Assembly (NCBI GenBank): GCA_964551645.1
Contig: CAZKDV010000075.1
Location: forward strand, 1-11,963
Direction: 5' to 3'
DNA length: 11,963 nt
Source: CAZKDV01 sp964551645
GTDB taxonomy: Bacteria; Bacteroidota; Bacteroidia; Bacteroidales; DTU049
In this document: piece by piece, positions 8,284-11,963 of the stretch
Layout: every line of letters begins with the position of its first letter
Position numbering within the stretch: the first letter of the stretch is position 1
Translations under genes and position numbers: made by a program
Notes under the pieces: generated by a model
What the model was told of the DNA's origin: nothing
What the model saw: the letters and a program-made list of their open reading frames with translations, nothing else
The model's database searches: none

Positions 8284-8354
8284 AGTATCAATGGTTAATA
8301 TTTTTCGTTAAATAGTTATTATTTATTTGCTAAAACGAAAAAATTGTTGATACT
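8284..8354. repeat. Imperfect long inverted repeat in the guaB leader
   Basis: Outer arms agtatcaa (8284-8291) and ttgatact (8347-8354) pair perfectly over 8 bp. Inner arms tttttcgtt (8301-8309) and aacgaaaaa (8334-8342) pair over 9 bp. Between the two stems are unpaired stretches of 9 and 4 bases, and the loop is 24 bases. It lies 55-125 bases upstream of the guaB start. If transcribed it could form a leader structure; if not, the outer dyad could be an operator. I do not recognise it as a known riboswitch class. Confidence 0.5.
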
Positions 8355-8427
8355 TAAGCATATCTGCAAAGGGAAAAAACAAGCTAATTTATTTGTAGAT
8401 TTTTTATCCAAAAACATCATTACAACT

Positions 8428-8465
8428 ATACAAGATTTAGACTGCAAATAGACTAAATCTTGTAT
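8428..8465. repeat. Perfect 13-bp inverted repeat downstream of the M16 gene
   Basis: Arms atacaagatttag (8428-8440) and ctaaatcttgtat (8453-8465) are exact reverse complements around a 12-base loop. The repeat begins about 70 bases past the M16 stop codon, which fits the 3' end of that transcript. No T-run follows directly on either strand, so it is not a textbook intrinsic terminator. It could be an RNA-stabilising 3' hairpin, a weak terminator or a protein-binding dyad. The repeat itself is plain; its role is open. Confidence 0.75.
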
Positions 8466-8537
8466 TAACACCAAAACTTTTCATATATTAATTTTATTGA
8501 CAATTAGATAAGTATGCTGTTTTTTAGGAACGACTAA

Positions 8538-11480
8538 TTAGTATCCAAATATTGTTTTTTGAGATAGTTTTTTAACTTTTCCGTATTTCTTCAGAGCTTT
8601 GAAATCAATATCTGATTCTCGACCTAAAACGATATATGTTTTTGATTTGTTTTTCAAATATTCTTGATTGAATTTAACAACATCGCCAATAGTCATTGCA
8701 GATATTGATTTATATATGTCTTTACGATAGTCATAATCAATTCCAAGTCGAGCATTTGCAAGATATGTCCATATAATATTCATTTTTACAATTCGCTCAG
8801 TTTCTATTCTATTAAGAATTGATTCTTTAGCAAAATCAAATGCTTTCAAGCTAATTGGCATTTCGTCAAACAACTCATTAAAGGCGTCAAACGAATCTTC
8901 AACTTTATCATTTTGGGTAGCAATAAAAGAATGATTAATAAATGATTTGTCATAAGTTGATGGTGTTGCAAATGTTGAATTTGCAGAATAAGCCAAAGAT
9001 CGTTTTTCTCTCATTTCTTGAAATACTATGGCATTCATGCTACCTCCGAAATAAGAGTTAAACAACTGTACAACAGGCAATAAAGAAACATCAAAAAGTT
9101 CAGATTTAATAACTTGCCTCAACCTTGATTGATTTGCATCATAATGTGCATAATATACCTTGCTTTTGTTAGTTTCCAATTCTTTGAAATCTTTTGAGGA
9201 AGGAATTGTAAGTTTTTTTGTTACAATATGATAAGCATTTATTTGCTCAAGTAATTCTTCGGCAGATTTGCCACCATAATACAATACCGTATGTTCGTAG
9301 TTGTTTAAATTTTTAATAATTTCAACAAGTTGTTCGGGTTTTACTTTTAGCAATTGTTTTTCACTCAAAAAGTGCTTTCTTGGAGATTTTTTTCCATAAA
9401 TAGCGTAATCACTCAAAGCTGCAAAGTTTGCATTTTGATTTACTTTATTGTCGGATCTTGATTTGAGAATGTCTTTAATTAAGTTGTCTAATGCTTGCTT
9501 GTTTGGAATAGGATTAGATAAAATATTTTCTGCTAATTTTAATGCTTCTAAAAAATTTTCATTTGGTCCAGAAATAGAAATCCAAGTTTCTTTTTCTCCT
9601 GTAGAAACATTGAAATTACATGCTAATCTATAAAACTCTTGCTTTATTTCTTCTGATGTCATTGTTTGACTGCCCAAAAATGGCAAATATGAAACTGCTA
9701 AGCTCAACAATGGGTCATTCAATGTTCCCATTTTAAAGTAGTAATATAATGAAAAAATATCATTTTCAGTATTTTCCAAATATAAAACTTCACTTTGATT
9801 TTGAGTATTAAACCTTTGTATTTCACTATTGAAATCAATATATACAGGTTCGATTTTTTCAACTTTATTGTTCCTTATTGACTTCACAAAATCTGATTCT
9901 ACATCACGATTTAATTGCACTGGAGTAATCGGTGGTTTTTGCACCGTAGGTATATCTGCTGGTTTAGCTTGTTTTTTATACAATACAACATAATTATCGT
10001 TTAAGTGTTTATTTGCAAACTCAAGCAATTCTTTTTTGCTGATATTATTAAATCTTTCTACACTATTTATCTGCTTTTCCCAAGGAATATCATATAAAAA
10101 AGCATTCATCATTAAGCTGGTTCTGGCCGAATTAGATTCAAGCCTTCTCATTTCTTGTAACTTTAGATTATTTACTGCAGCTTCAAGCATCCAGTCTGGA
10201 AATTCGCCTTTTTTCAATAAATGAATTTGTTTAAGCAATAGATCTTTTAAATCATTAAGTGTTTGCCCTGATTTGGGTCGTGCAGATAATATCAAAGCAG
10301 AATAATCTCCTAATATATATGTATATGCCGAAGCAGAAAGTGCAAGCTGTTTTTGCTTAACATTTAAGTCTATTAATCCTGCTTTGCCATTGCTTAAAAT
10401 AGTGGAAATTAAACTAATATATAGTGCGTCATCTGAATTTGCACCATTAAAGCGAAAGCCTAACATAATATTTTCGGCATCTAATCCAAGCACTTCAGTT
10501 TCAATCGGCGATGTGATTTCGCTTTCTTGTTGATAAGTAAATTCTGGGATAGCTTTTTTCTTCAACTTTCCAAAGTATTTGCCAATAGTAACAATTGCCT
10601 CGTCAGGATTAAAATCGCCTGCAATGATTACTGCCATATTATTTGGAACATAATAAGTATCAAAAAAAGCGTTAATATTTTTCATTGAAGGATTTCGTAA
10701 ATGTTCGGGTGAACCCAACACTGTTTGATTTCCATAAGGGTGTGTCGGAAATAGCTTTGAAAGTATAACCTCAAATGATTTTCTTCCGTCATTAGTTAAT
10801 GACATATTTTTTTCTTCGTAAACAGTTTCTAATTCTGTATGAAATAATCTTAAAATAGGGTCTGAAAATCTCTCAGCTTGAATTATTGCCCAATTTTCAA
10901 GTTGATTTGATGGAATATTTTCCACATAATATGTATAATCTAAAGAAGTTGCAGCATTAGTTCCTTTACTGCCAATAAGTTTCATCATTTTATCATATTC
11001 GTTTGGTATTGCATATCCTGATGCTATGTACGAAATACTATCTATTTCTTTGTACAAATTTTCTCTAACTTTTTCGTCAGTTNNNNNNNNNNTTTCTAAG
11101 CGATATATCTCAAATAAGGATTCAATTTTGTCTATGTATTTTTTTTCAGTTTCCCAGTCGGTAGTTCCAAAGCGACTTGTTCCTTTAAACATCATGTGTT
11201 CAAAATAATGTGCCAATCCTGTTGTTTCAGCCGGGTCATGCTTCCCTCCTACTTTTACTGCAACATACGCTTGTATGCGTGGTTCTTCTTTGTAAACGCT
11301 CATATATACTTTCAAACCGTTCTCTAAAGTATAAATTCTTGCACCGTATTGATCATTTGCAACATATTCATATTGATATTTATTTTGGCTAAATACATTG
11401 ATTGTAAATAAAGCACTACAAATAATTGTAAGAGTAACAAATGTAAATAATTTCTTAGTAAAAAAGATGTTTTTTTTCAT
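8538..11480 (-). CDS. Secreted M16-family zinc metallopeptidase (two-domain, pitrilysin-like)
   Basis: Exported peptidase expected to cut unfolded proteins or peptides in the periplasm or at the envelope. The 980 residues start with a signal peptide (about 9-31) ending VFS before Gln32; Cys21 is not in a lipobox. The first M16 unit has the inverted zinc motif HYFEH at 91-95 (His91, Glu94, His95). The third ligand lies in ELETVYEEKN at 216-225, most likely Glu223. The spacing is about 50 residues longer than the usual 74-76, because of a charged helical insert (about 109-170) that I recall from M16 proteins of this phylum. The second unit (about 570-980) has no HxxEH but keeps the late FQEMREKRSLAYS motif at 820-832, so it is a structural half. 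Ten Ns fall in the insert (residues 130-133). The gene is 56 bases after the M24 gene with no promoter seen between, so co-transcription is possible. Confidence 0.93.
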   Translation of the reverse strand: MKKNIFFTKKLFTFVTLTIICSALFTINVFSQNKYQYEYVANDQYGARIYTLENGLKVYMSVYKEEPRIQAYVAVKVGGKHDPAETTGLAHYFEHMMFKGTSRFGTTDWETEKKYIDKIESLFEIYRLEXXXXTDEKVRENLYKEIDSISYIASGYAIPNEYDKMMKLIGSKGTNAATSLDYTYYVENIPSNQLENWAIIQAERFSDPILRLFHTELETVYEEKNMSLTNDGRKSFEVILSKLFPTHPYGNQTVLGSPEHLRNPSMKNINAFFDTYYVPNNMAVIIAGDFNPDEAIVTIGKYFGKLKKKAIPEFTYQQESEITSPIETEVLGLDAENIMLGFRFNGANSDDALYISLISTILSNGKAGLIDLNVKQKQLALSASAYTYILGDYSALILSARPKSGQTLNDLKDLLLKQIHLLKKGEFPDWMLEAAVNNLKLQEMRRLESNSARTSLMMNAFLYDIPWEKQINSVERFNNISKKELLEFANKHLNDNYVVLYKKQAKPADIPTVQKPPITPVQLNRDVESDFVKSIRNNKVEKIEPVYIDFNSEIQRFNTQNQSEVLYLENTENDIFSLYYYFKMGTLNDPLLSLAVSYLPFLGSQTMTSEEIKQEFYRLACNFNVSTGEKETWISISGPNENFLEALKLAENILSNPIPNKQALDNLIKDILKSRSDNKVNQNANFAALSDYAIYGKKSPRKHFLSEKQLLKVKPEQLVEIIKNLNNYEHTVLYYGGKSAEELLEQINAYHIVTKKLTIPSSKDFKELETNKSKVYYAHYDANQSRLRQVIKSELFDVSLLPVVQLFNSYFGGSMNAIVFQEMREKRSLAYSANSTFATPSTYDKSFINHSFIATQNDKVEDSFDAFNELFDEMPISLKAFDFAKESILNRIETERIVKMNIIWTYLANARLGIDYDYRKDIYKSISAMTIGDVVKFNQEYLKNKSKTYIVLGRESDIDFKALKKYGKVKKLSQKTIFGY
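11083..11092. other. Assembly gap (10 N) inside the M16 gene
   Basis: Ten undetermined bases at codons 130-133 of the M16 gene. The reading frame is the same on both sides (RLE before, TDEKV after), so the true gap length should be 10 or differ from 10 by a multiple of 3. The round number may be a scaffolding placeholder, not a measured length. Confidence 0.97.
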
Positions 11481-11536
11481 TTTAAAAAAGTTTTGTTAGT
11501 TATTAGTTTAAACGATGATATATAAGAAATTTATTA

Positions 11537-11963
11537 TTATTCATTCATTTCTTTTTCAATTTCTTCAATTGTTATTGGAATTCGTTTTCCAATGTATTTG
11601 CCTGCTTTTTCAGTAACTAAAACATTGTCTTCTAATCTGATACCTCCAAATCCAATATATTTGTCAAGTACATTATAATTAATGAAATTTGAAAACTTAT
11701 TTTCGGATTTCCACATTTCAATAAGTGCTGGAATAAAATAAATGCCGGGTTCAATAGTTAAAGCAAATCCGCTTTTTAATTTTTTGGCAAAACGCAAATA
11801 TGCTGTTCCAAATTGAGTTGCTCGTTTAGTTTGGCTATCATAACCAACATATTCTTCTCCTAAATCTTCCATATCATGCACATCAAGTCCAATCATGTGT
11901 CCCAATCCATGAGGCATAAACAAAGCATGTGCTCCTTGTGAGACTGCATCGCTAATATCACCT
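11537..11963 (-). CDS. M24 metallopeptidase, Xaa-Pro aminopeptidase/prolidase-like (5' part outside window)
   Basis: C-terminal 141 residues of a cytosolic metallo-aminopeptidase of the pita-bread fold, which releases residues next to proline from peptides. The open frame continues to the window edge (GDISDAVSQGAHALFMPHG), so the beginning is missing; a TTG codon at 11923 is an internal Leu, not a start. Visible metal-site residues are the His of HGLGHMIGL (residue 22 of the fragment), Glu of LTIEPGIYF (residue 71) and Glu of GIRLEDNV (residue 111). His29 in GLDVHD is the further active-site histidine. The two Asp ligands must lie upstream. The segment between TIEPG and GIRLEDN (about 73-107) is longer than in short M24 enzymes and resembles prolidase-type members. 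Exact specificity (dipeptidase or aminopeptidase) cannot be set from this part. Confidence 0.9.
   Translation of the reverse strand, partial: GDISDAVSQGAHALFMPHGLGHMIGLDVHDMEDLGEEYVGYDSQTKRATQFGTAYLRFAKKLKSGFALTIEPGIYFIPALIEMWKSENKFSNFINYNVLDKYIGFGGIRLEDNVLVTEKAGKYIGKRIPITIEEIEKEMNE

Larger units (their letters stand above)
8230..8537. other. Intergenic region between the M16 peptidase gene and guaB
   Basis: The only non-coding stretch of this size in the window. No tRNA-like fold or plausible small protein was seen in it. It contains two inverted repeats, one near the M16 end and one in the guaB leader. It should hold the 3' end of the M16 transcript and the promoter of the guaB string. The sequence is otherwise plain AT-rich DNA. 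Confidence 0.8.

Noticed and set aside
11083..11092. Frameshift or pseudogene in the M16 gene at the Ns
   Set aside because: Both sides read in the same frame and both match the family in order; the Ns are an assembly gap.
11410..11425. Lipoprotein signal in the M16 protein around Cys21
   Set aside because: The residue before the Cys is Ile, not Gly/Ala/Ser, so there is no lipobox; a type I signal peptide ending before Gln32 fits better.
11537..11923. Short stand-alone M24 gene starting at a TTG codon at 11923
   Set aside because: The frame stays open upstream to the window edge with family-typical residues, so the TTG is an internal Leu and the gene is simply cut by the window.
1..11963. 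CRISPR array, insertion sequence, phage genes, tRNA or rRNA
   Set aside because: No regularly spaced direct repeats, transposase or integrase motifs, or tRNA/rRNA signatures were seen on either strand.

Overview
The window is an AT-rich stretch (roughly one third G+C by eye, not computed) in which every supported gene lies on the minus strand. It looks like chromosomal core DNA of a Bacteroidota bacterium, most likely Bacteroidales-like. The reasons are the type of exported proteins (type I signal peptides ending just before a Gln, a lipoprotein, a SurA with the phylum's style of C-terminus, a 980-residue two-domain M16 peptidase), A-rich translation starts without Shine-Dalgarno sequences, and a guaB / foldase / moxR gene order. 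A run of ten Ns inside a gene marks a draft or metagenome assembly. I saw no phage, insertion sequence, CRISPR array, tRNA, rRNA or sign of recent transfer.

Layout, read in the direction of transcription (right to left). At 11963-11537 is the 3' part of an M24 Xaa-Pro aminopeptidase/prolidase-like gene. At 11480-8538 is a secreted M16 zinc metallopeptidase with an active N-terminal half and a non-catalytic C-terminal half. Then comes the only long non-coding stretch (8537-8230), which holds a perfect 13-bp inverted repeat near the M16 end and a larger imperfect inverted repeat in the guaB leader. From 8229 to 80 runs a compact gene string, probably one operon: guaB (IMP dehydrogenase), a 659-residue double-parvulin foldase, a small SurA-N-like lipoprotein, a SurA-like PPIase, a MoxR AAA+ ATPase, rsgA (30S assembly GTPase) and dtd (D-aminoacyl-tRNA deacylase). 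Gaps inside this string are 1 to 36 bases.

How they fit together: three consecutive genes encode exported proteins that resemble periplasmic foldases/chaperones for outer-membrane and secreted proteins. They are followed by a MoxR-type ATPase and two translation-quality genes, and preceded by the committed enzyme of GTP synthesis. The M16 and M24 peptidases upstream would act in exported-protein or peptide turnover and in cytosolic proline-peptide turnover. Nothing here amounts to a clearly new system. The parts most worth a second look are the triple foldase cassette with its domain-poor lipoprotein, the MoxR gene without its usual DUF58/VWA partners, and the two inverted repeats between the M16 gene and guaB.
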